Positions 11,662-22,550 of a stretch of 64,000 nucleotides of DNA are shown piece after piece. Position 1 is the stretch's first letter; each line of letters opens with the position of its first letter. Made by a program: the position numbers and the translations under genes. Under the pieces are notes generated by a model that searched no databases, was not told the DNA's origin, and saw only the letters and a list, made by a program, of their open reading frames with translations. Source of the DNA: Antitrichia curtipendula (Eukaryota > Streptophyta > Bryopsida > Hypnales > Leucodontaceae); NCBI GenBank assembly GCA_951230915.1, contig OX579635.1, positions 14,198,001 to 14,262,000 of the forward strand, in the 5' to 3' direction.

Positions 11662-12317
11662 AGTTGATTTCCATGGTGACCAACTTATCCTTTAAGAATG
11701 AAGAGGGGCAAAATAACCACACTTCAATCAAGGGGTTATAAAAGCCCCTCCACTCTCAACTCACCACATGGTAACATTTAATCTTCTTGTATGCCCCTTT
11801 GAATAAGCATTGAAATAAGTATTCGAGCATGGTTAAACTATGATTAAATTGCCTTGGTTTTAGTTGAGTTTTTATTGACAATTGAAACACAATTTCACAT
11901 TCTCATACTATAAATGTACTGAACATCCTATACATAAACTGTGAATAAACATAAAATGTTGTTGCACAATAGGTGTACCCAAATTTGACCCTAAGCTCTC
12001 ATGTTCAGAAGGTGTAAAGAATCTGTAGGGGTGAGTTTTTGCAACAGGGTTGCAAGCTTGCCTTATGCAACATGTCAAGGTAATGAGGCAATACCAGTTG
12101 GAAATGCAGATCAACAGCACGTCATAATTCTTCCCTGCTCAATTCTAAAGGTTGAAAGGTTGAAAGGTTGATGTTGACTGCCATTAGAAGGAGAAAAACA
12201 TCCATTAGGAGCAATGAAATCCCACCCAAAGCCTCCAGAATTCGTCTACAAACCTGCTATTCCACACGATATTACAGCTTCTTGCCGAAAGGTCTCAGGG
12301 CAAACAACAAGTATGTG
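11662..12317. other. Intergenic stretch
   Basis: I see nothing coding with confidence. Base composition becomes less AT-rich towards 12.2 kb, where the possible minus-strand gene described at 12318-13600 may have its 3' end. Confidence 0.35.
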
Positions 12318-13600
12318 TCACTGACCACAACCAAATTCTTCAAGATGATCAATAACTCCAAATTCTTCATATTCAATTTGTGTACCGTTACAAAAACATT
12401 CTTTAGCAATTGTCAGAACTCGCCCCTCTCCCCTGTTCTTCACTGTAGATGCAACCCAAAACAAAGACTTAAAAGTAGGTAAGGAGCAGACATAGCGCCT
12501 AGTGTGTGTCACGCACCTGTCTTCTTCATGTAGATTTTGGCACCTCCTGCTCAAGAGTGAGCACAAAAAGAATCTGGAGTTTCCAAACGGTGTTGAGGCA
12601 GCTCCTTGAAGCATATTCCGTCATCAATCCATTTAACAAGGGCGAAATTGTACAATTCACAATGAAGGCGGATGCTTATAGCTACCACTCTAACATGAAA
12701 GACTCACTCCAAAAGAAGAACAAGATCTTCAAAAATTATCGTCTTGTTTGGAGTGGAAGCTATGCACATCAGCCTTAATTGTGAACCTTACATTCAAGCT
12801 TGAAACTCCGTCCGATTTCAATCATTGCTGTAGTTCAAAAAAGAATCTGGACTATCTAAGGTTGTCGAGGCAGCTCCTTGAAGCATACTTTGTTGTCAAT
12901 CCAACAAGGGCCAAATTGTACAATTCAAAATGAAAGTGGATGTCTATAGCTACCACTCAGACATGGAACTCACTCCACTAGAAGACCAAGATTTTCAAGA
13001 TTGTGGTCTTGTTTGGAGAGGAAACTATAAGCATCCACCTTCGTTGTGAACCTTACATTCAAGTTTGAATCTCCATCCAATTTCACTTGTTGCCGTATTT
13101 CAAAAAGGAATCTAGACTATGCAAGGTTGTTTAGGCAACTCCTTGAAGCATATTTTGTCATCAATCCAACAAGGACCAATTGTACAATTCACAATGAAGG
13201 TGGATGTCTATAGTTACCACTCTAACACAAGACTCCCTCCACTAGAAGATCAAAATTTTCAAAATTGTGATCTTGTTTTGAGTGGAAACTACACACATCC
13301 ACCTTAATTGTGAACCTTACATTCAAGTTTGAAACTCCATCCAATTTCAATTGCTGCCATACATCCAGTGTTCTTCAAAATCATATATTCACCATTCCTG
13401 CAAAGCATTCAAATTAGCCATACATCTGAAAGGTTAGGAACAGGTGGTGAAGTACATAAAGCATGGCCTTCTCATACACAAGAAAGGAGAAACTAACCTG
13501 GACGTGTGAAATGTCAAGCTGATCCATCCTGGAATTGAGAGCACGCTACAGCTCCAGTTTCTGGACCTCTTCATCACATTGATTTTCCACACTTGAACAC
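12318..13600 (-). CDS. Possible unrecognised minus-strand gene with an internal tandem duplication
   Basis: Some segments look like exons on the minus strand. 12517-12546 followed by 12442 down to 12322 joins in frame through good splice sites (GAGCAG acceptor, GACAG/GTGCGT donor, CTACAG acceptor) to a coherent, Glu-rich peptide (KNRGEGRVLTIAKECF, then QIEYEEFGVIDHLEEFG), ending at a stop at 12318 or a donor at 12321. A short exon-like piece with an ATG and a CCAG/GTTAGT donor lies at 13498-13527. Pieces ending in a TGTAAG/GTTCAC donor occur in each tandem repeat unit and share a QQ-KLDG-SNLNV reading. I do not recognise the protein, the full exon chain is unresolved, and a long non-coding transcript remains possible. 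Confidence 0.3.
12573..13363. repeat. Tandem repeat, three units of about 253-273 bp
   Basis: Units start at 12573, 12846 and 13111. Each has, in order on the plus strand: a tct(g/a)ga start, a gaggcagctccttgaagca block, 'aattgtacaattca', 'tagctaccactc', 'gtgaaccttacattcaag' and a 'caattt' segment near a ttgc-tg-c end. The units differ by substitutions and small indels, so the amplification is not recent. The repeat falls inside the possible minus-strand gene. Confidence 0.85.
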
Positions 13601-15299
13601 CATCTTAACATTTAATCAGAGCACTGGGCAACCACGCTGTACACATCAGTTTAACACCTGAAGGACTAAGGATACATGGTTTTTAAAAATGACCAGTTCA
13701 ATTCATCATATTGTGAAAAATCAAGAACCCCAGATGGGGTCAGATTGTGCATCACCAGAATCAGTGAAGGAAATTACATGTGTAGGTCAATAAATAAATC
13801 GAATTGGACACAAGGAAGTCATCGCTTGGCTTAGTCCACCTTCATAAGACATGTTTTCATCTCTGAAGCTTATTTAAAAGTCATTATCACAGACCAGAAT
13901 GACAAAGGAGCCGTGGGACTTGGACAATCCTCACTAAAACAAAGTCCCAAATACATACAGAGGAAAGAGGCTAGTTGCATGGACAGGGTTTAAAGGTTAC
14001 ATACTGTACTGAACTGTACGTACTGTAATGCTGTACTGAAATGCCTGAAGCTCGAGTAATTTTTGTATCACATTCACCACAGCATGATGAATCAAATTCA
14101 ACCATGTAACAAACAGAGTACAACTGTTCACTGTTCACTGTTCACTTAAAAAAGGGCTACACGTTAATCTGGAGAACTGAAAGATGCAGTACACTGAATT
14201 GTGCTATTAATGAAGGGGAAATTGGCATCACCTAGAAAATTAGTCTCACCACAAAGTTTTAGTTTTGCGAAAATTGGTGCAATAAAGGAATACTTCAATT
14301 CAAAATAGAGTGACTTTTATAAGCGTAGTCCTTATAAGGTGAGGACAAAACCACGAGTGTTGTCATCTCTGCTGCAATCGTGTTGCCCTTAGAATCATTT
14401 TGCAGCTGATCCCTTTCTGAAGACAACAAAGCAGGACTATAATATACATCCCAAACTAGAAATTCCAAATAAACTGCTACAAAATGAAACACAATTACCA
14501 ATGACAAGCTATTCATAACAGACATATACCCCAGCTGCACAATCGGTGCATTGTTTGCAATCTTCACGAGTACCCATCTCCTAACCTGCAAGTACAAAAC
14601 ATTCCTCGAACTCAAAATGAGAAACCTAAACACCACATGCCGAGCTTGAAACTGCAAGTATAAAACGGTGCTACGTTTCAAACATAGTTTGATCAGGAGA
14701 GTATAAACGCTTCTCAGCTGGTCTTGATCTATCAACCAACCGCACAAAAAACACCGTACGAAAAACAGTATGAGAAACCCCACAGAGTACAATCGATTGA
14801 AGAGCTGCCGTGATTTACAGAGAAGACTGTCTTCACTCGTTGATTCAGAACAACACCGACCACGATTTCCTATTCCATAACTGACGGATAAAACGGTTCA
14901 GCAGCACGGGGAGACAACAGCAACAAGCTACGACTCGCCAAAGGTAGCATGAAAACAGTGTTGGAAACCCCAACTTACAATGCGAAACCCTAACTAAACA
15001 TCCAAACCCCAGTCCAGAAGACGAGCCAAACTCAAACTGCGAAACCCTACCTACAATCACGTGACTCTCTAAAGCCGATTCTGAAGCTCCGAAGTACACA
15101 TGAAGGGTTAGGAATCCCATTTGGCCGCACGCGAAGCGGCCCAAAAGCGAGTCCCAGAAGGCCAGATATGATTGATCCCCGTCCACAGAAAGAAAAGAAA
15201 GCGGCGCACAGCAGACTGCGAGCCAGACGGACTGGGGTTGGTGCATCCCGCATTTCCAGTGGTTCCCGTGGTTCCGCCCCCTCGCCAGCCCCATCCAAA
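13601..15299. other. Moderate-GC stretch, possible 5' leader of a minus-strand transcript
   Basis: Less AT-rich than the repeat regions. On the minus strand, 15300-15047 resembles a first exon or leader ending in a GTAG/GTAGGG donor. Open frames at 15294-14845 and 14792-14295 (-) have no recognisable domain. This could be the upstream part of the candidate gene at 12.3-13.6 kb. Confidence is low. Confidence 0.25.
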
Positions 15300-16323
15300 A
15301 TTAGTCAAATCATAGATTAATCCTCGGGTCAGTTTACACTAAAAAATACCCCCCTTCACATCATTCCAAGGGTGCAGATCGGCTGCATGACGCCCTGCTC
15401 CACCCCAACGTAGCCAAGGCCAGCAGCAGTGAGAATCGTTTAGCAAACGAAGGGCATGGCAAAGACCCCCAACGCCCCAAGGGGTGGCCCACGTAGGGGG
15501 AGCTGAAGCTTAGTAACGTCCACACGGGCGCTGCCCCTTCGTTCCAAGATCTGCGTTCCTTTTGCCATACTAGGGTGCCATACGGACATACGCCTGTGGT
15601 ATACGCAGGGCCGAGCTGGTTAGAGGCCCACTTGCCTCGGGGCTGCGAGATGATATTGGGGAGGGTTTTGGCCGAGTCGATTGTTGCCGCTGTGGGAACT
15701 TAAGTTAGTGTAGGGTTATGGGAGAGAGAAGCGCAGCGTTTTTTGTGGTTTCTTGTGGTTCCTTGTGGGTGTGTTTCAGCTTTGGTGGAGTTGTGGTATG
15801 ACGCGGCTAGTGTGTGTGTGTGTGTGAGTGGAGTTTGCATTTGGGGGTGGGGTGGCAGTTGTGGCTTTTTATGGACAAATGGTGTAGGCAAAGGGTGTGG
15901 TCAGTGTCGTGGGGGGAGGTGGTCTTGGTGAGGGAGGACGGCCATGGGATCACGCGGCGAAGTGGTTGTTCTATGACGGTTTCTGGCGTGCAGGGCCTGC
16001 CGTGGCGGGAAGGCTGGAGGCTGCGGAGCGGTCTTCGTGTGGTTGCTTGCTGAGGCTGGAAGAAGAAGAAAAGGAAGAAGAAGCGGCGCTGTGGGATCGG
16101 TGTGCTTGTGAGCGCTTCCCTGTGGTGGTATTTTCTCATGTTGGGTGTGCAAATTCTGAGGTAGGGCAAGGGCGGACCACGCTTTTGGGGGTTGGGTATG
16201 TAGTAAATCTGTCGATACTTCAGCAGAGAGAGAGAGAGAGATGTGTTGCTAGCATGAGGCGGCCCACCGGGATGCGCGTTGTTGGGTGACTGGGATGGTG
16301 GTAGGAATGGATTCTCGACGAGT
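15300..16323 (+). promoter_or_regulatory. GC-rich promoter / 5' leader region of the DUF7950 gene
   Basis: A GC-rich island directly upstream of the DUF7950 start. It holds a (GT)n run at about 15810-15826, a (GA)n run at about 16225-16241 and several upstream open frames (one at 15897-16289). Long leaders with GA/CT microsatellites are common upstream of plant regulatory genes. The transcription start cannot be located by eye. Confidence 0.4.
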
Positions 16324-18477
16324 ATGAGAGCCCTTGCGGATCACGAAGGAGGGTGTTGGTATGCTAGTAGTGCGCACTGCCTCCCCATGAATCCCTCAAA
16401 GACGGACCACATCATGTCCCGGTACCGCCCCATCGCGCCCAAACCCACACCCAAGACGGAGGGCTCCACCGATCAAACGGACTCGCACTCGCTGTCCTCG
16501 CTGTCGGTGGACAAGAGCAGCAAATCGGGCGACTATTGCCGGGGGAAGCGGCGCAACAACAACCCGAAGCGGGAGAATCACCACAATAACCACCACCCCA
16601 AGTCGTCCCCGCGCAACAACAACAACAACAACATGAACGTGAACATGAAGAAGCCGCGGCACCACGGGACGAGCTCAGGCTCCGGGGGAAAATCCGGGGG
16701 CGGCGTGGAAGGGAATGTGGAATTCCAGCCGCCCAGCTTCAATCTCACGCCCATTTTCAGCGAGCAGGTCGCACCCGTGTTCGGTCCCGGCGGATTACAG
16801 CGCTTCAAGGACAGCTTCGATCACGGGGTGTCGGTGTCGCTCTCGCTCTCCGCGAAGTCGTCGCCCCCGCGCGACTCCCACCTTGTTCTCCCCCGTTACG
16901 AGCCCCCAACCCAAACCCCAACTTTGCAGTGCAGCAAGGATGGGTTGAGTTTCAACATTGGCGCCGCCGCAGCAGCAGCAGCAGCAGCAACACAATCCCC
17001 TCTGACGACGACGCAGGACATGGGATTCATGGAGCGCGCTGCGATCAACTCCTCTTCGCTTTACTCCGCGGAGCATTCGAATTTCAGGACGACGAGGGTG
17101 CCGTTTTATTCCTCGGTTTCCACCAGCTTCGGCGCCGCGGACAGCGAGGTCTGCTCTTCTGCTGAAGAAGTCGCGGCGCCTGAAAGCAAAAACATCGTCA
17201 CGCTCTCTCTCCTCCCCGACACCCCTTCTTATGTGAATACCCGAAGCTCCACGTCCTCGACGTCGACGCTGTCGCTGCTGCGGTCCGACATTCGGTGGAA
17301 CTCCTCCGAGACCAAGCCCGCCACCGCCTCCAGCAGCGATTTGAACACCAGCCTTACCATGTCCAGCTGGTCGGAGCTGGAAGACACACACAGCCTGGCG
17401 GGATCAGCAGCCAGGTTTTTGCCGGATGGGGGGGGAATGGGGGTCGTTGATGCCCACGACTTGGAGCAACGACATGGCGGATCTTCCGAGGCCGTGATGC
17501 TCACGGATGAAAGGGATACCGTCTTGTGGTTGAACTCGGCGTTTCAAAGATTGTCCAACGAGAGGATGAGCAGCCGAATGCAGGTTGGTTTCTTGTGTTT
17601 GTTGCACGTCTGAATTTCTGCTCCTGAGTTGTTGATGTTGCAAACTGGGGTCTTGTCGCTTGGGTTTGTTCACGAGGATGCCACTGGTTGCTTGTAGTAA
17701 TTCGGTCAGGTCATCGTAGGGCTTGTGCTACACAGTAGGACTTGCCCTTTTTTCTTTCGATTCCTTTTCCCGGGCTGCTCTAAGCTTCCTGCTCTGGCTT
17801 CTGTCACGCTACAGGCAATTGGACCCCACATCGATCCGTTGGGGATCCGCACGCAGCTCGCCACTCTTACATTCCAGCCCCCATTTCCGGCTGCGAGGTG
17901 CAAAGCCGTGCTCTGGGGCTTCCTGAAGAAGTTCATCATGCACGAAGGCGGGACTCACATCCAGTCGGAAGGGCAAGCGAAGGTGATTGCGCCTCAACCC
18001 TTGCGAGCTGTCGGATCCACCATCACAGTGCAATCCATCGACACTTTGAATCCCAATGCCGCCCCGTGGCCAGGGAGCTACGAAGTGGTGCAAGAGAGTC
18101 TCAACAAGGGCGACATGCCGTCGGTGATAACCGATCTTCGCTTTCGCGTGCGCTGGGTGAACACGGCGTACAAGCGCCTGGTGGGGCAGCCCAAGTGCTC
18201 GTGGTTGGCATCCGCGGTGGGGGAAGATGAAGCTCCACTTCGTCTTGCTGGGGATGTGTCTTTGGTTTGCGAGGGCCTGCAATTGCCGGACGGCATCCCT
18301 GCCTTCACATGTCACGTCGGGATTCAATGGAGTCACCAAGGCGAACACAGCGCCATGTCGGTGCCGTCGGAAGTGACTCGCTTGCTGGACAACGACTCGT
18401 ACGTGTGGCGGTTTGATGTGTGCGATGCGGGCGTGAAAAACGTGCTCCAAATCGAAAATGCAAGTCCCTTCTGTTAA
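16324..18477 (+). CDS. DUF7950 domain protein (plant-specific, function unknown)
   Basis: Two exons, 16324-17583 and 17815-18477, join in phase 0 (CAG/GTTGGT donor, CTACAG acceptor) to give about 640 residues. I chose 16324 as the first in-frame ATG; 16387 is an alternative. A basic IMSRYRPIAPKP motif (residues 30-41), seen near the N-terminus of plant DUF7950 proteins, supports either. It is followed by a long low-complexity region (poly-Asn near residue 100, poly-Ala near 216, Ser-rich) likely disordered. The conserved C-terminal domain is in exon 2 (about 421-640) with KVIAPQPLRAVGSTITV (476-492) and VRWVNTAYKRL (532-542). A similar TD...V.WLN.AFQRL segment closes exon 1 (about 394-409). 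Family function is unknown; nuclear action is only a guess. Base composition is GC-rich against an AT-rich background. Confidence 0.85.
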
Positions 18478-21149
18478 TATATTCTTCTGGGATTTGCTTC
18501 CTTCTTTTCCAATTCTGATTTTAGAAGACTGAGAGACCGGCGTTGATGATGATTACTGATGAGGATGAGGAGCCCATGAGTCTGTAACCCTACGACGACG
18601 ATTAGTTGTGATGTTTTCCTTCCTTCCAGGCGGTGATTGGGAGCTTGATTGATTGTGTGTGTTGCACCATTCAAATTAGGTGATTGGTGAGGACAACAAC
18701 CCACCCTCAACTGCTGTGTCGATCTCTCACCAACTTATGATGGAGGCAAAATTTGCTGGGCAGTTTTTAGATGTATACACTCGAGCGGTTCAGATGTGCT
18801 CCTGGAGAGGATGGTGTACACTGATCCTTAAATAAACGGACTACGATGTTTTCTCTCTGCTTTGACAATTTGTAGGGCAGTTTTTCACTCGTCTCTCTCT
18901 CTATCTCCCTGCTCTCGCGCAAATTGAATGCGACTGGGAGGCATCTATCTTCTTTCTTCTTCTTGTAGTCAAGTGCGCATCACATCAGTGAAACGAGTAT
19001 CAACACATTCCTGATCAATACCATTTGCACGGCACCGTGATACTACAATGGTGTGAAGCTGTACTGGTAGTTGCATTGAACACAGCTGAGTGGGGATCTA
19101 TCGAAGCTGACAAATTACACCAGTCAATTTTAGCTCGTGGATTAACGGGTTCAAATGAGATTCGCTGCTTTGTGCACTTCAAACGGCAGCGCTGGGCCTA
19201 ATTTAGATTTTCTGTCCTCATGGAACGGGATTTAGGGTGTGCACGGCGCACGTGCTGATGTCACGGTTGGAACTGAAACTGGGAACCGTTGAAGTATAGG
19301 AATTGTAGAAAGGGATGGTGTCAGGCAATCCGTGCTCCATCGGTCAGCAGTCCTCGTCACAATGGCAGCAGCCATCCGACTGGTGCAGCAATGGACTTGG
19401 CATTCTTGGAGCACCGACGCACATTTGCATTTCAGGGATGGGAAGGACGAGTTGGGGAATTTTAGGGTTTGGGGCCCTGCGGTTTCGCCATAGGACATAA
19501 ATGTTTTGTTGGGCGGTTGAAGGAGAAGGAGCTTCATGGAAGAGCTCAGTGTGAGCTTGGCAGCGCAGGCATTTGGCGCAAGTTGCAGTGGAGGCAATCG
19601 AGACGCTCTTCCGTCGGTGGTTTCTCGGAGAATTCCCTCATCAAAATCTTGAGGTGACTGAGTGGATCGTGGTTCCGCTACGGACGCATTTTGAATTTTT
19701 TTTCTTGCGTGCTTTCTTTCTTCTCCGTCGGTGCCACCTACTGAATTGCTTTGGTGTTTTGCGAAGATTGTAATTCCCTTTCCACTGTTTTTAGGGTTGA
19801 GTCCTGATATGCTCTCCTCAATCCTTGTCGGAGGAATCTCCACGACAATTTCAATCCTCTGGGTGGGATCCATGATTTGGGACGGACTTGTTTCCAAGGT
19901 AACCTTCAGAATCCTTGGGTAACAGAATAATTTTGAGTGCAGATTGTTGTATGCTTTTATTTAACTCAACATAGGCAGTCTTGAGAACCCTTGCTGAGCT
20001 CTCTCTGAATTGGCATGAGAAGGAATTTCTGACTCCTAATTTCTCAAAGTTGAGCGCAATTTGGACAATGAGAGCTCCTCCAGCCAATGAACCACCGTCT
20101 TCAAGTGAGAGTTTGTGTGATATTTAGTTTTGCTTGATTTGCTCCGATGTAGCATGGCTTTGCTCTAAATGGACATTCCTCTCAAATGGTGCCATGTCTC
20201 TACTAATGAAAGAATGTTACGTATCAACCACCCACATTTTCCACCGTAGCTGCACTGTGGTTTGGCAGTGGTTACATTTCTCTTTAACAATCAGTGGGTA
20301 CCAAAGTTTGGTGTTCTGAAACTCAAGATCTGAGAGGATCTGTGCCAAGAAAGGTTGCAGAAAATTGGGAGCATCTTGGATAGCCTCTTTCTTCCTTGAA
20401 TTAACAGTTGGGCCCAGGGCGTTTGCAGCTCCTGTCAACAAGAATACGAAGTTCTACTTTGACTTGATTCTTCGACTGCAGATTATTGTAGAATTCGGTT
20501 TACACTGTTTCCATAAAAACGTCTTGGTGTGTAGGTACTGATTCCATAAAAGTCCAAGTGCATGCAACCAACGACACATTGTCGACAGAAGCTGCTGCAC
20601 GAGATTACGAAACCTGCATCTATCTTACCACCTGACGAAGAAGACTGGAGTAGTTACTTGCCACTGCAGGTGACTGAAACCTACGGTTCGATCTTTCCTC
20701 CTGAGAAGCACATCCACTCCTCCCCTGTGCTGTTGGTTTTTCCAATAGTGAGTGGCAAGATAGGAGAACGTGAAACCCTAATAGTTGGATGGCTTTTGAG
20801 TGAAGCTTTATACTGTAGGTGGAACTGAGACCCTACAAAGTGGGAGATGGGGTCAACAATTAAAATATAAAAAACTACCTCCTTGAGGTGGCTGCTAGCG
20901 TTCAGCCATTCACAGGGTGAATGAAAAGGTAAAGGTGACCAATAGCATGAAATCTGTTTCTTCGAAACCAGTGGACCAATCAGCAACACTGACACACCCC
21001 AGTTGTTGTTTTTTTGTTGTTGTTTTTGTGACGGTGATGCTCGAATCAGAAAACTCACTGGATGATTTTATAATCCAACAAATTGATTTTGCGTCAGTCC
21101 AATATACGGAATACTTCACAGTGTAACGTACCTGGTCTGTCGATCGATG
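18478..21149. other. 3' flank of the DUF7950 gene and unassigned mid-GC DNA
   Basis: Holds the 3' untranslated region of the DUF7950 gene (probably to about 18.85 kb). The rest lacks recognisable domains. Composition is nearer to genic than to repeat DNA, so a non-coding or rapidly evolving transcript is possible. The one sizeable open frame is listed separately. Confidence 0.35.
19232..19873 (-). CDS. Hypothetical open frame of 213 residues, doubtful
   Basis: The first ATG is at 19873. The N-terminal half is hydrophilic and charged (EIVVEIPPTRIEES...; a KHARKKI basic patch) and the C-terminal half is Ser, Pro and Cys rich. I do not recognise a domain. No splice-supported neighbouring exon was convincing; the frame from 20087 to 19974 (-) could be an upstream exon but the junction is unclear. 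It may be a chance frame in a mid-GC region. Confidence 0.18.
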   Translation of the reverse strand: MDPTQRIEIVVEIPPTRIEESISGLNPKNSGKGITIFAKHQSNSVGGTDGEERKHARKKIQNASVAEPRSTQSPQDFDEGILRETTDGRASRLPPLQLAPNACAAKLTLSSSMKLLLLQPPNKTFMSYGETAGPQTLKFPNSSFPSLKCKCASVLQECQVHCCTSRMAAAIVTRTADRWSTDCLTPSLSTIPILQRFPVSVPTVTSARAPCTP

Positions 21150-21442
21150 GGGTAAGCTTAAGCTTAATAAAGTCTTCATCCTACTGTTAAGTTTATCCGC
21201 TTTCTTGCTTTGCTTTGCACCACCTTGTCAGTGTTTGTTTGGCAGCCTTATCTGTGCATAACTTGAATTTTTCTACAGCAAAATTGGGGGTTTGCAAATA
21301 GGGTAAGCTTAATATATAAACTCTTCATCATACTGTTAAGTTTATCCGTTTTAATGCTTTGCTTTGCACCACTTTTGTCAGTGTTTGTTTGGCAGCTCTA
21401 TCCGTGCATAACTCTTAACTTAAGTTTCTACTGCAAAATTGA
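21150..21442. repeat. Tandem duplication of about 145 bp
   Basis: Two adjacent copies (about 21150-21295 and 21299-21442) share ggtaagctta, 'actgttaagtttatccg', 'ctttgctttgcacca', 'tcagtgtttgtttggcag' and 'tccgtgcataact'-like phrases with roughly 85-90% similarity by eye. No coding content. Confidence 0.8.
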
Positions 21443-21570
21443 ACTTAAGTAGTTGCCAGAAGAATAGTTCTATTGTTTTTTCTGTGACCCGTGTAAACTG
21501 GTTTTCAGGGTGGAATCGCTGAACCACTCACTCAGACACGCCTTGACCAGACTCCTTCCTTTTGCGCTCA

Positions 21571-21598
21571 GGTTGGGTTGGGTTGGGTTGGGTTGGTT
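21571..21598. repeat. (GGTTG)n microsatellite
   Basis: About five direct copies of ggttg in otherwise unremarkable DNA. The surrounding 21443-21978 shows no recognisable gene. Confidence 0.85.
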
Positions 21599-21980
21599 GC
21601 ATGCCCCAAATTCCATCCAATCTTCCCCATCTCCCGTTCTTTTCCTAGAAGTTGGGGTTGCAACCCTTCTTCCTGTTATAAGCTTGTTCATTCATTACAA
21701 GTCATTATGTTTTGGTACATCCTTTTGACTTTGGCACTTGGTTTTTACATTCTTTTCTATATGAATATTCCCCACGTATGTGTGTGTGCGTCGGGAGCCG
21801 TCCAATTCTTTCCATACAATTTTGTTACGATTTTGTGAAGTTAGATGGGTCCATGTGAACTTGCCTTTAGTGGAAGACTTTGATGGAATACAAAGAAGTT
21901 TGCCTTTAGTGGTTTGAATTTGTAGCATTCCAATGAGTTGGGCTCAAGGTAAAATGATGAACCTTGGTCTATAGTTGGTA

Positions 21981-22548
21981 CTCCCTCTGTCCCAAAATGA
22001 TCTTCCTGTTAGACAAAATGTTCTGGATTAAGACTAAAAATAACATTTTAAAAGCCTGTTTTGCACTACATATAGAGTTTGGTGCACTCCTATTGCCTTT
22101 GAAACTTTGAGTTTTGAAGCCCTTTTTAAAGTGTAGTTTTGGATTATTGAAAAGCAAAAAAATTTGGGTATTTTCAAAGAGCACCAGTGGTTATTTAATT
22201 ATTGAGTGTGAGGTCGTCATTTTGTGGGTAGTTAGTATAAGTCAAAGACCATATGTGGACCTATATTTTGCCTCCATAAGCCTTCATCTCCTTCAATTAG
22301 ATAATATTCAAAGAGATGCAAAAAATAAAAACAAAAAGTGTTGATTGACCCCTTCAACCATTTTATTTGTCTTTTGATTAGTGATTGCATAGATGGAGGG
22401 GGAACTATCGCTTGGAATTGTTTTGTTAGTCCTAGAGAACAACCAAAAGTTAAATTTGACCAATTTATAGCTCACAAAGTACAACAGGAAGATCATTTTG
22501 GGACAAAAAATGAAGGCCAACAGGAAGATCATTTTGGGACGGAGGGAG
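21981..22548. mobile_element. Stowaway-like (Tc1/mariner) MITE
   Basis: Terminal inverted repeats of 30 bp with one mismatch begin CTCCCTCTGTCCCAAAATGA on the left and end TCATTTTGGGACGGAGGGAG on the right, flanked by TA at 21979-21980 and 22549-22550. The CTCCCTCCGTCCCAAAA end and TA duplication are diagnostic of plant Stowaway/mariner elements. An extra copy of the right terminal sequence (caggaagatcattttggga) lies just inside, at about 22485-22505. 568 bp, no transposase. Confidence 0.92.
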
Positions 22549-22550
22549 TA

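Noticed and set aside
12573..13363. Tandem units considered as a CRISPR array
   Set aside because: Units are about 265 bp with no short repeat/spacer alternation, in a nuclear plant genome.
16795..17391. Minus-strand open frame of 198 residues
   Set aside because: Shadow of the GC-rich DUF7950 exon 1; low complexity and no domain.
17809..18450. Minus-strand open frame of 213 residues
   Set aside because: Antisense shadow of DUF7950 exon 2, whose plus-strand frame is clearly conserved.
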